From Bacteroidia bacterium (GTDB taxonomy: Bacteria; Bacteroidota; Bacteroidia; AKYH767-A; OLB10), in NCBI GenBank assembly GCA_023262505.1, contig JALRAP010000004.1:1-64000 (forward strand): a stretch of DNA of 64,000 bases. The letters run 5' to 3'. The position numbers were made by a program, and so were the translations under genes. Under the pieces are notes generated by a model. It did no database searches. It was not told where the DNA came from and worked only from the letters and a program-made list of their open reading frames with translations. Below, one piece after another: positions 45,052-54,660 of this stretch (the first letter of the stretch is position 1; each line of letters starts with the position of its first letter).

Positions 45052-47511
45052 ATGCGATTCAGACTGGTCATATTTCTCTGCCTGTTGTGGCAAACCTCGG
45101 CTGCCAAGACCGTGGTTACCGGCAAAGTTTTGGGCGTCGATAAATCACCGCTGCCATTCGCCAGCGTATATGTGAACGGCACAACGCGGGGCACCACTTC
45201 AAATGAAAACGGCCAATACGCCATCGAGATAAACGAGACCGATCGGCAACTGGTGTTCCGATATATCGGATATAAGACACGAGTAGTGGATGTGGTATCT
45301 GATGGCTCCGATAAACTGACATTGGATGTAATGCTCGAACCGGAATCGTTCTCCATCCAGGAAATTGTTGTGAAGGCCACGAGCGAAGATCCCGCTTACG
45401 CCATCATCCGAAAAGCCATTGCCAATCGTAAGAAAAACGCGAACCAAGCCAAGACCTATACGTGCAACGCCTATGTGAAAGGATTGCAACGACTGACCAA
45501 ATACCCAAAAAAATTATTCGGCCAGGAAATTCAGTTGGATGAGTTCATCGATACGGTTTCTGGTATCGTATATCTGTCGGAATCGGTCTCGAAATTGGAA
45601 TTCAAGAAGCCCGACCTTAAAGAAACCATGATTTCCTCCAAGGTAAGTGGCAACAGCCGAGCGTTCTCCTTCAACCAAGCTGCAGAGATGGACATGAATA
45701 TTTACGACAACATCATCACCATCGGAAACCTGAGTCCACGTGGATTCATCTCTCCAATTTCTCCAGGGGCCATGGTTTATTATGATTATCGTTTCGATGG
45801 TTCCTACCTGGAAAACGGGTTCTGGGTGAATCGAATTGAAATCATCCCGAAAAGAAAATCAGACCCGGTGTTTTCTGGTTTCATTTATATTCAAAATGAA
45901 ACTTGGCGTGTACAGGCTTTTGATTTGATGCTCACCAAGGATGCCCAGATTCAGTTTGTGGATACGCTGCGTATAAACCAGATTTACATTCCAACAAATG
46001 CAGAAGCAAAAAATTGGATGCCCGGATCTGTTACTTATAAATTCTCCTTTGGTTTATTCGGTTTCATGGGTAATGGGCGATTTGTTGCGGCCTATTCCGA
46101 ATATGACATGAACCCATCGTTCGATAAAAAACACTTCAGTGGCGAAGTGCTCAAAATCGAAAAAGGTTCCAACGAGAAAGACTCGATCTATTGGGATTCC
46201 ATCAGACCTGTTCCTTTGACGGATGAGGAAGAGCGTGATTACACAGTTCGCGACAGCACACAGAAAATCAAAGAATCGAAAGAATACTTGGATTCACTAG
46301 ATCGGAAATCCAATAAGTTCAAATTCGGAAGCATCCTTACGGGTTATACCTATACGGACCGTTATCGCAAAACACGATTCGAGTTTCCCGGACTTATCGA
46401 AAATCTGCAATACAATACGGTAGAGGGAGCCAATGTGACAGTGTCGATGAACGTGATAAAAAACCCTATCGATAACTACGACCGAGAATCGCGCGTTGCA
46501 ATCCGCTATGGCTTTGCAAACCAGAAGCCAAGCATTACCGCATCCCACCGCAAGGTGTTCAATCCTCATCTGTTTGGCGTTTGGTCGGTTGCAGCAGGAG
46601 ATGACCTGTTGCAGTTCAATGGAGCTGAGCCGATATCCCCCTTGATGAACACCAGCTACACGCTTTTCGATGGACACAACTACATGAAATTATACCGTAA
46701 GCAATTTGCTAAAGCTTCCATTCGCTTGGAACCGATCAACGGCTTGCGACTGAATGTTGGAGTGGAATATGCGATGAGGACATCCGTAAAGAACAATTCA
46801 TTTGAATCATGGTCGCGCAAAGGGGCCGAATCATTTACCGTAAACAATCCACCATTCGAAGGAATCATCGACCAAAGTTTTCCCGTATCTTCTGCATTGG
46901 TAATGAATGCGGGTATTCGCATCCGCTTCAAGCAGCAATATGTAGACCGACCAGATTTGAAATACGTATTGGGCTCCAAGTATCCGTACATCAATATCCA
47001 ATACACAGCGGCTATTCCACACGGCGGCATTCTGGACCCTGATTACAGCATCATCCGAGCTTCTGTGGAAGACCGCATATCGCTCGGAATGGCTGGAACC
47101 TTGGCGTACCAGGCCGTATTCGGTAAATTCCTATATGATAACCAATCATCGTTCATGGACATATTCCATTTCAACGGGAATAGAACCATTTTCTCGGAAT
47201 TCAACAATGAGCGCTTTGATTTGCTCGACTATTACAGCAGCTCCACCAACAACCAATTCATCGCTGGCTATGTGGAACACGCCTTCGGCGGATTGCTGCT
47301 GAATAAAATTCCCATGATACGTAAGTTGAAATTAAACGAAGTAGCTGGGGTTCGCATGCTGCAATTGCCTGGCAAAACGATTTATACCGAATATTCGTTC
47401 GGGTTGGAGAAGCTCGGGCTTTTGAGGGCTGATTTTGTTTTGGCTTTGGATGGCGAGGGCAACAGCAAAACAGGTTTTGTTTTTGGAATCAAACGTTCGC
47501 TGATTCGATAA
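45052..47511 (+). CDS. DUF5686 / carboxypeptidase-like regulatory domain outer membrane protein
   Basis: MRFRLVIFLCLLWQTSAAKTVVTGKVLGVDKSPLPFASVYVNGTTRGTTSNENGQYAIEI; AFDLMLTKDAQIQFVDTLRINQIYIP; start placed at ATG 45052, where a signal peptide begins, downstream of TACCTTTG. Confidence 0.9.
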   Translation: MRFRLVIFLCLLWQTSAAKTVVTGKVLGVDKSPLPFASVYVNGTTRGTTSNENGQYAIEINETDRQLVFRYIGYKTRVVDVVSDGSDKLTLDVMLEPESFSIQEIVVKATSEDPAYAIIRKAIANRKKNANQAKTYTCNAYVKGLQRLTKYPKKLFGQEIQLDEFIDTVSGIVYLSESVSKLEFKKPDLKETMISSKVSGNSRAFSFNQAAEMDMNIYDNIITIGNLSPRGFISPISPGAMVYYDYRFDGSYLENGFWVNRIEIIPKRKSDPVFSGFIYIQNETWRVQAFDLMLTKDAQIQFVDTLRINQIYIPTNAEAKNWMPGSVTYKFSFGLFGFMGNGRFVAAYSEYDMNPSFDKKHFSGEVLKIEKGSNEKDSIYWDSIRPVPLTDEEERDYTVRDSTQKIKESKEYLDSLDRKSNKFKFGSILTGYTYTDRYRKTRFEFPGLIENLQYNTVEGANVTVSMNVIKNPIDNYDRESRVAIRYGFANQKPSITASHRKVFNPHLFGVWSVAAGDDLLQFNGAEPISPLMNTSYTLFDGHNYMKLYRKQFAKASIRLEPINGLRLNVGVEYAMRTSVKNNSFESWSRKGAESFTVNNPPFEGIIDQSFPVSSALVMNAGIRIRFKQQYVDRPDLKYVLGSKYPYINIQYTAAIPHGGILDPDYSIIRASVEDRISLGMAGTLAYQAVFGKFLYDNQSSFMDIFHFNGNRTIFSEFNNERFDLLDYYSSSTNNQFIAGYVEHAFGGLLLNKIPMIRKLKLNEVAGVRMLQLPGKTIYTEYSFGLEKLGLLRADFVLALDGEGNSKTGFVFGIKRSLIR

Positions 47512-47517
47512 CGGAAC

Positions 47518-49170
47518 ATGCCTGGTAAACATATACTGTTTTTATTTTCTTTTTTTTATATCCTATCATCCTGCGTTCGCAAGGATGATACACAAAAACC
47601 CGATGAGCAGGATGCGGCAAAAACACGTTGGATTGAACAGGTAGACAGTGTTCGAATTGCAAAATGTTTAGCGGGCCTTAAAATTTCGCCCGATGCAGCA
47701 GCATCGATTTATCGTATTTATACCGAAAACGATTCACAAGCTATTTGGACAGACAGCATGGGGATGCGACCGCAAGCATCTTTGGCTGCATCATTCTTTT
47801 GGAAATATCTTTCTAATGGCGTTATTGACTCTTCTCTTTTCCTTCCGGGGATGCATGGCCTGTTTGACAATTGCATCGGCAATTTGCATCCGAACTCACA
47901 GTCCATTGATGGGCTTGACGCAGAAGTATTGTTCACATGCCAAGTGGTCGTTTTTTTCGAATCCTTATTGAAAGTACGTAAGCCATCCGAGGTCGGACAA
48001 ATTGAGTGGTACATCCCCTTGCGTAAAAACCAATTGAGTTCGGATTTGAATTGGAATAGCGTATCCGCACCCGAAAAACTACTTGAGGAAAGTCCGGCAC
48101 ACCAACAAGTCGCTTTGCTGTTAAAAGCACTTGATCGACTCACCAGCATAGAGCGGTCAGGTGGATGGCCTTTGATTCCGGCTGTAGACAAAATAATTAC
48201 CCTTGGCGATACTTCTTCGGTGATAGTGGCCGTTAAACGTCGCTTGAGCATAATGGGCGAATACACCAGCGCCGACACTTCCAATCGTTTCAACAAAGCG
48301 TTGGAGGAAGCCATTCGCAAAGCCAGGCGAAGCTTGGGTTTATTCGATACTGCCTTGGTAGATTCGATATTGATCAACCGTTTGAACATCCCCGTTTCAC
48401 AGCGTATTGAAACGGTTAAAATCAATCTCGAGCGATGGAAATGGGTTCCAAGGGATACTGCAAATACAATGATTCATGTGAATATTGCATCTTTTGATTT
48501 GGAAGTGGTTGAGAACCGAAAAACCATAAAACGTATGTCGGTCATAGCTGGCGACACCATGCATCATACAGTGATGTTTTACGATCAGCTGCAACAAATC
48601 GCATTCAGCCCCTATTGGAACATCCCAAAGAGCATCCTGGTGCGAGAGTTGTGGCCTGATATACGACGAGATCGAGGATATCTGAAACGTAAGCACATGG
48701 AAGTGGTGAAAGGCGACAAGGTGATAGATCCATCAAAAGTGAAATGGAGTCGATACAATGCAAACAATTTCCCCTACTTCATCAGGCAAAGGCCGGGGAA
48801 TGACAATCCGCTTGGTGGCGTAAAATTCCTTTTCCCGAATCCATATAGCATTTACTTGCACGATACTCCGAACAAGTCTTTGTTTGATAAACGCATCCGC
48901 TCGTTCAGCCATGGCTGTATTCGCATTGCAGAGCCTTTTTGGCTCGCCTCATACCTCTTGAAGGGCCAACCTGAATGGACTGCTTCAGCCATTGATTCCG
49001 CCATGAATAGCGGTCAAGAGACCTTTATAAATCTGCCTTATCCTGTGCCGGTACACATAACCTATTTTACATCTTGGGTGGATGAAGCAGGTACGCTAAA
49101 CTTCCGTGAGGATGTGTATGGTCACGATTCACGGATGCTGCAAGCTTGGAAGTCAACTCATGAAAAGTAA
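47518..49170 (+). CDS. L,D-transpeptidase (YkuD; YcbB/LdtD-type) lipoprotein
   Basis: ORF 550 aa; SPYWNIPKSILVRELWPDI...IYLHDTPNKSLFDKRIRSFSHGCIRIAEPFWLASYLL. Confidence 0.94.
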   Translation: MPGKHILFLFSFFYILSSCVRKDDTQKPDEQDAAKTRWIEQVDSVRIAKCLAGLKISPDAAASIYRIYTENDSQAIWTDSMGMRPQASLAASFFWKYLSNGVIDSSLFLPGMHGLFDNCIGNLHPNSQSIDGLDAEVLFTCQVVVFFESLLKVRKPSEVGQIEWYIPLRKNQLSSDLNWNSVSAPEKLLEESPAHQQVALLLKALDRLTSIERSGGWPLIPAVDKIITLGDTSSVIVAVKRRLSIMGEYTSADTSNRFNKALEEAIRKARRSLGLFDTALVDSILINRLNIPVSQRIETVKINLERWKWVPRDTANTMIHVNIASFDLEVVENRKTIKRMSVIAGDTMHHTVMFYDQLQQIAFSPYWNIPKSILVRELWPDIRRDRGYLKRKHMEVVKGDKVIDPSKVKWSRYNANNFPYFIRQRPGNDNPLGGVKFLFPNPYSIYLHDTPNKSLFDKRIRSFSHGCIRIAEPFWLASYLLKGQPEWTASAIDSAMNSGQETFINLPYPVPVHITYFTSWVDEAGTLNFREDVYGHDSRMLQAWKSTHEK

Positions 49171-49198
49171 AAAACCACATCCTTTCGAATGTGGTTTT
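49171..49198 (+). terminator. Intrinsic terminator-like hairpin
   Basis: AAAACCACAT-CCTTTCGA-ATGTGGTTTT. Confidence 0.75.
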
Positions 49199-49232
49199 GG
49201 GTTGCCCCTCCAAAATGCCAAGGCATTGGAAG

Positions 49233-49306
49233 TGGGCCTACTTGGGCTCGAACCAAGGACCCACAGATTATGAGTCTGTTGCTCTAACCGACTGAGCTAT
49301 AGGCCC
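49233..49306 (-). tRNA. tRNA with CAT anticodon (Met elongator or Ile2)
   Basis: GGGCCTATAGCTCAGTCGGTTAGAGCAACAGACTCATAATCTGTGGGTCCTTGGTTCGAGCCCAAGTAGGCCCA; cloverleaf closes: acceptor GGGCCTA/TAGGCCC, anticodon stem ACAGA/TCTGT, loop CTCATAA. Confidence 0.93.
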
Positions 49307-49366
49307 CGAAGCGGAAATGCATCCGCGAGTGCGAAATTACGTCTCTGCCAACAATTATCAAAGGGC

Positions 49367-49813
49367 TTAATCCGCCAAAGGGGAAATTCCCGTGAACATG
49401 TCGTTCATGGGCTCAAACACATAGTCCATCCAGCCGGCATAGTGCTTATCCGACTCCTCCTTGGAAGGAAATCCGCCATGTTCGAGCTGTATTTCCGTTC
49501 CTGCGGGATGTGGCTTCAGCAAAATATGGACGAAAGAATCCTGCGCTTTACGATCCCATTCGGCAGGCCTCCAAGTGAACTGCAGAACCCCTTTTAATCG
49601 ATCTGCAATAACCACATTCCCTTTTACCCAGCCATTGAAAAACTCCAAGTTTCCTTGCGGAACAGGCTCCATGAATCCACCACCATCACACCAAGTAGCC
49701 ACAATCTCTTTTTGTGTCAATGCATCGAAAACGCGCTGAGGTTCTGCGTAAAAAACATACGTCATCGACAAAGGAAAAGCGGTTTTAGTGACGGTAACCT
49801 TGTAATCGCTCAT
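49367..49813 (-). CDS. SRPBCC/AHSA1 domain protein
   Basis: ORF 148 aa; YAEPQRVFDALTQKEIVATWCDGGGFMEPVPQGNLEFFNGWVKGNV...LQFTWRPAEWDRKAQDSFVHILLKPHPAGTEIQLEHGGF. Confidence 0.88.
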   Translation of the reverse strand: MSDYKVTVTKTAFPLSMTYVFYAEPQRVFDALTQKEIVATWCDGGGFMEPVPQGNLEFFNGWVKGNVVIADRLKGVLQFTWRPAEWDRKAQDSFVHILLKPHPAGTEIQLEHGGFPSKEESDKHYAGWMDYVFEPMNDMFTGISPLAD

Positions 49814-51900
49814 CGTGTAAATATGATTTTCTCGGTAAGGTTGCCGCCATCCACATTGAAGCGCAAAAAGTATGCTCCGGCATGTATGTTGTCGCCGATG
49901 GAATGCTGATGAACACCAGCGTCCATGTTTCCGTTGGATACTGTTTCCACCAAACGCCCCGCCATATCAAATAGCTGAATGGAAACATCTGCGGATTTTT
50001 CCAATTCAAAACGAATGATCATGTTGGAACTGGATGGGTTTGGGGCGATGTTCAGCGTTGACAAGAATCCAACATCTTGGATGCCAACCGTGGATGTTCC
50101 TGTGATATTGATATCATCTATGTAGATGTTGTTACCGGTATTTTGCGTGTACTGGAACTTGAACCTGACGCTGGGTTTGTTGTTGAAGGATACGCTATTG
50201 ATGTTGACGGTTTCTTCCCGCCACAGCGAAAGGCTGTTCGGTGTGAAGCTTGAAGACAAAATACCTGCCGTGGAAAGGTTCAGTCCGGTTTCGGTGTAGC
50301 GCATAGCCCATAATTCACCACAATTGCTAGAGGCAAATACTTTTAGCTGGTCCGTGGATGTTGTGGAACGAACTGCGAATGCAAGTTTGAATTTCATGGA
50401 AGCATTGGTGATGTTCGTCAAGTTGTAACCTGGCGTGATGAATGCATCCACTTCACCATTGGGATTTCCCGAATGGTTGATCAATCGCATAGCGCGAGTG
50501 CCAGAATATGCCGCTGCCGTTGAAAGCGCCCATGCGTTGCCACCATTGTTCTCCACCATCCAATCGGATCCTGAAGGGAATGATGGAATGTTTTCAAAGT
50601 CCTCGGAATATGGTGCTGCGGTTATTGCAGGCGTCGGGCTCACCACGATATGGGCTTGGCGTGTAAGTGAGTTGCTACCTGCGGAATTGGCGGCTGTAAG
50701 CGTTACATCATAAATGCCGGGTGTGTTGTATTGGACTACCGGGTTTTGATCGGTAGAGGTGGATGGTGTGCCGCCGGGGAAGTTCCACTGCCAAGAGGTT
50801 GCATCGCTGTTCCAAGAAAGGTCGGAGAAGGTCAATGTCGTACCGGCGCAGATATATTTACGAACGCTGCTGAATTCAGCAACAGGTACGCATGTAACCG
50901 GAACATAACCATCATTGGTTCCTGTTGCGATCAGGTTTGCGGGATTCCACAAATTGTTACGAGATCCGATGTTGGCATTGAGTGCCGCATGCATACGGGC
51001 TTTTTGTCCTTCCGTAAACATGTAGTGGCAACTTGCATAGTCCATGTAGTTCTGCACATTGTCGAGCGAGCCACAAGTGACCTGGTTTGTGTCGCAACTG
51101 AAATTGGCCACACCGATGGTGTTGGGTGTGTCTTGAACCAAATCATCGTCGTTGCAGTTGGCTGGCAGCCCAGGGTTGTTGGTGCTTCCCCATGTATGGG
51201 CCAGGTTAAGCCAATGCCCGGCTTCATGAACCAATGACCTGGCAGAATAGTTGCTGCCGTTGCTTGTGCCGATGCTGCCTGTGTAATCATGTCTGATGAC
51301 TACGCCATCGATGTTGCCAACGATTCCCGGATAATAAGCGTAACCTGCAGCACCGCTTGCGATATTGTTCACCACCCAGATGTTGAAATACTTGTTGTAT
51401 GGCCAATCTACAAGGGCCTTAACATTGTCGCCTGCGGAGTAGGTGAGGCTCGAAACGGTACGTGTTATTCCGTCGGTGCAGTTCCCGTTGGGGTCAATTT
51501 GTGCGAGACGGAATTCGATTTCACAATCGGCCATTATGGGTCTGAATGCCGATGCCACCAAAACGCTGTCCGCATACAGTTTCTGGAAGCTCTTGTTGAA
51601 TATATCAACCGCATCCAAGATTTGTGCCTTGGAGATATTCTCTGGTCCGTAATTGTGGATGACGTGGAATACCACGGGTATCACATACTGTACCGTGCCA
51701 TTGGTGCGTTGCGCAGGGTTGTTTCGGATGAAATCGCGGGTGAACTCTTCCAATTGGCGAAGGTTTTCCGAATAGCCGGGGTAAGCCTTCTTGGCCTCGC
51801 GCACCATTTCATCGGTACCGCAAGTGTGGAAGTGGTTTTGTCCGAACGAATACGATTGGGCAAACCAAAACATGGCTACCGCCAACAAACATTTACGCAT
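49810..51900 (-). CDS. M43 family zinc metalloprotease with PKD domain and T9SS sorting domain
   Basis: ORF 696 aa; SLVHEAGHWLNLAHTWG, PKD-like FPGGTPSTSTDQNPVVQYNTPGIYDVTL, LNIAPNPSSSNMIIRFEL C-terminus. Confidence 0.94.
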   Translation of the reverse strand: MRKCLLAVAMFWFAQSYSFGQNHFHTCGTDEMVREAKKAYPGYSENLRQLEEFTRDFIRNNPAQRTNGTVQYVIPVVFHVIHNYGPENISKAQILDAVDIFNKSFQKLYADSVLVASAFRPIMADCEIEFRLAQIDPNGNCTDGITRTVSSLTYSAGDNVKALVDWPYNKYFNIWVVNNIASGAAGYAYYPGIVGNIDGVVIRHDYTGSIGTSNGSNYSARSLVHEAGHWLNLAHTWGSTNNPGLPANCNDDDLVQDTPNTIGVANFSCDTNQVTCGSLDNVQNYMDYASCHYMFTEGQKARMHAALNANIGSRNNLWNPANLIATGTNDGYVPVTCVPVAEFSSVRKYICAGTTLTFSDLSWNSDATSWQWNFPGGTPSTSTDQNPVVQYNTPGIYDVTLTAANSAGSNSLTRQAHIVVSPTPAITAAPYSEDFENIPSFPSGSDWMVENNGGNAWALSTAAAYSGTRAMRLINHSGNPNGEVDAFITPGYNLTNITNASMKFKLAFAVRSTTSTDQLKVFASSNCGELWAMRYTETGLNLSTAGILSSSFTPNSLSLWREETVNINSVSFNNKPSVRFKFQYTQNTGNNIYIDDINITGTSTVGIQDVGFLSTLNIAPNPSSSNMIIRFELEKSADVSIQLFDMAGRLVETVSNGNMDAGVHQHSIGDNIHAGAYFLRFNVDGGNLTEKIIFTR

Positions 51901-51924
51901 AAAGATGCTATTTGAAAAAGATGA

Positions 51925-54084
51925 TTACTTGATGATGGTGATCTTGCGGGATGTCATATATCCATCCACAACCAAACGAACAGAATAAACACCGCCAGCC
52001 AAACCGGAGGGAAGTTCGAACTGGTATTCGCCGGCATCCATGCGGGACTCGGCAACACGGTTCACCACTCGGCCTGTGGCATCTAAAACATCTATGGCGA
52101 TATCGCTGCGATCATCTAACTTGAAATCGATGGTTGCCGAGGAGCTCACAGGATTGGGATAAACGCTGAATCCAAGAGATTCTTCAATTGCCTCGTTCAA
52201 CCCAACCGTACCGTTCAAATTGATGTCATCGATGTACATATTGTTTCCGTTGCCTTGTGTGTATTCGAACTTGAAACGAACATTCGGCTTGTTGCTGTAA
52301 GATGAACTTGAAATGTTAACGGTCTCCTGGCGCCACTGCGTAGCGTTTGGTATGAAGTTGGACGTAACCAATCCTGCTGTGCTTAGCGTTGTGCCAACCT
52401 TGTTGTAACGGATGCTCCAAAGTTGTCCGCAGGTAGTGGATGCATAAACTTTTAGTACGTCGGTGCTGGTCGTTGACCGTGCGGCGAATGCCAACCAGAA
52501 AGTCAGGTTTGCACCTGTTACATTGGTTAGGTCGTATGTTGGTGTGATGAATACATCCGATGAATTTGCGAGGTTGCCGCTGTAGTTATTCAGGAACGCA
52601 GACTTGGAACCTGTCTTTGCAGCTTGCGTGGAAACCACCCAAGTGTTTCCGCCTTCGTTCTGAATCACCCACTCGTTACCGGGAAAGAGTATGGACTCAA
52701 AACCTTCGTTGTACGGCACGCCATATTGGCCAATCGCGGGAACTACAGTAACTGTTCCGGATAGTGTGGTGGAGCTGCTTCCTGCTGAATTGCTCACAGT
52801 AAGTGTTACGTCGTAAGTGCCAGGGGTATTGTATTGAATGGATGGCGCTGCCACATTGGAGGCTGATGGTGTTCCACCGGGGAAATCCCAAGTGTAGGTA
52901 TCAACCGGACCGTTCCATGAACCATCGGCAAAATTGATAGTGGTTCCGGCACATATATAATTCAAGTTGTTGGTGAATGCAGCGATGGGTGCGCATACCG
53001 CTCCTGGTGTTCCTGTGGTTCCGGTAGCGGTTAGGTTGGAAGCCGACCACAAATTACTTCTTCCACTGATTGCAGAACTAAGAGCCGCATTCATACGCGC
53101 AGCTTGTCCGACAGAGAACATGTTTTGACAAGTTCCAACCGTGTAGTCCATGTAGTTCACAAACATGTCGCCATTCACTCCGTTACCAGTACAGTTGGAA
53201 ACCTTTGGAAAGTTTGGACAATTGCTTTGGTTGGCGCCGTAGTGCGTTGGTGTGTCGGTAACGAAGTCGCTGCCGCAAGTGGCATCACCCCAAATATGTC
53301 TTAGGTTGAGCCAATGTCCCACTTCGTGGGTGGCGGTGCGGCCTGCGTTGTTGGAGTTTGCTGCTGTCCCAATGTTGCCTGTGTAATCGTGACGAAGGAC
53401 CACACCATCCGTGGCAGCGTTTCCACCAGGAAATTGCGCGAATCCTAGCACGATTCCGGCAGAACCGCTCAGGTTTTCGATGGTTTTAACAACCCAAATG
53501 TTCAGATACTTGTTGCTTGGCCAATAGCTGATGGCTTTTACGTTGTCGCGTGCATTGTTGGTGAGCGGACTGTTTACACGGACAACCCCATCGGTACAAT
53601 TACCATTGGGGTCCAAGGTTGCCAAACGGAATTCCACTTCAACATCCGCGGCTAGCGCCAAGAAAGGGGCCGGTGTGTTAACCGAATCGGCGTTCAAGTG
53701 TCTGAAATCCGTGTTCAGCAAATCAATTTGATTTTGTAGCTGCGCCCTAGAAATATTCTCGGAGCCACCTTCATGAATCACATGGAAAACCACAGGTATC
53801 ACCCTCACAACAGATGCTCCACGGTTGGCAGCACCATTCGACTTGCGCTGCATGTATTCCTGCGTGTAAATGGCTGTTTCCTCCTCTAGACGGGCTTGAT
53901 TGGCCGCGTATTGTGGGTCATTTGAAATTTGTTGCTCGTAGAGATAGTGAGCCAAACACTTGCTGTGATGGTCTTCAGGGCCCTGAGCCATTGAAACGAA
54001 AGGCAAGCAAAGCAGTGCCAGAGAGAGCGTCCAGTAAATTTTGTTCATGTTGTTTAGGGATGTTTTGATCAAATCAAGGAACAA
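51925..54084 (-). CDS. M43 family zinc metalloprotease with PKD domain and T9SS sorting domain (tandem paralog)
   Basis: ORF 719 aa (signal peptide suggests start at 54048, MNKIYWTLSLALLCLPFVSMAQ); ATHEVGHWLNLRHIWGD, FSVYPNPVSSSATIDFKL. Confidence 0.94.
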   Translation of the reverse strand: MFLDLIKTSLNNMNKIYWTLSLALLCLPFVSMAQGPEDHHSKCLAHYLYEQQISNDPQYAANQARLEEETAIYTQEYMQRKSNGAANRGASVVRVIPVVFHVIHEGGSENISRAQLQNQIDLLNTDFRHLNADSVNTPAPFLALAADVEVEFRLATLDPNGNCTDGVVRVNSPLTNNARDNVKAISYWPSNKYLNIWVVKTIENLSGSAGIVLGFAQFPGGNAATDGVVLRHDYTGNIGTAANSNNAGRTATHEVGHWLNLRHIWGDATCGSDFVTDTPTHYGANQSNCPNFPKVSNCTGNGVNGDMFVNYMDYTVGTCQNMFSVGQAARMNAALSSAISGRSNLWSASNLTATGTTGTPGAVCAPIAAFTNNLNYICAGTTINFADGSWNGPVDTYTWDFPGGTPSASNVAAPSIQYNTPGTYDVTLTVSNSAGSSSTTLSGTVTVVPAIGQYGVPYNEGFESILFPGNEWVIQNEGGNTWVVSTQAAKTGSKSAFLNNYSGNLANSSDVFITPTYDLTNVTGANLTFWLAFAARSTTSTDVLKVYASTTCGQLWSIRYNKVGTTLSTAGLVTSNFIPNATQWRQETVNISSSSYSNKPNVRFKFEYTQGNGNNMYIDDINLNGTVGLNEAIEESLGFSVYPNPVSSSATIDFKLDDRSDIAIDVLDATGRVVNRVAESRMDAGEYQFELPSGLAGGVYSVRLVVDGYMTSRKITIIK

Positions 54085-54213
54085 TCAGCGCCTCAATTGG
54101 GTTTGCAGATGTTCGAGGTTTTCATACTGCTAAAATACAAACAGATAGCCCATTATAAAGGGAAGCCTGTCAGTTCTGAGTAAAAGTATGTAGGACTATT
54201 TATTTTCTGTATA

Positions 54214-54606
54214 TCAGTTAGTTACAAGTAAACTGGCAACTTTTTCGAGGATTGGGATATCGGCTTCGGCCCAATCCACCTCAAAAAGCGATTCAGAATC
54301 AAGCCAACGGAAGTCTTGGTGCTCTTTCAAGATCGGACTTGTTCGATCGGCTTTACAACGCAACGGTATAAGTTCAATTTTGAATTCGTTGTAATCATGC
54401 GTGGTTGAAGGCCACACCTCCACCACTTGAATTTTCATGGCAAGCTCTTCGAGGATTTCACGCACGATGCATTGGCTTGGTGTTTCGCCCAGTTCCAACT
54501 TGCCGCCAGGAAACTCCCACTTGCCTGCCATCATCATGTTAGTGCCTCGCTGCACCGCTAATACCTTGTTGTTTTGGATGATGATGGCGCAGGCAACACG
54601 TAGCAT
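54214..54606 (-). CDS. NUDIX (MutT-like) (deoxy)nucleoside triphosphate pyrophosphohydrolase
   Basis: ORF 130 aa; GKWEFPGGKLELGETPSQCIVREILEEL Nudix box. Confidence 0.94.
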   Translation of the reverse strand: MLRVACAIIIQNNKVLAVQRGTNMMMAGKWEFPGGKLELGETPSQCIVREILEELAMKIQVVEVWPSTTHDYNEFKIELIPLRCKADRTSPILKEHQDFRWLDSESLFEVDWAEADIPILEKVASLLVTN

Positions 54607-54660
54607 GGATAAGGATTGATAAGTTCAAAGATTAACACGGGGTGATCATTGATCGCTGAA

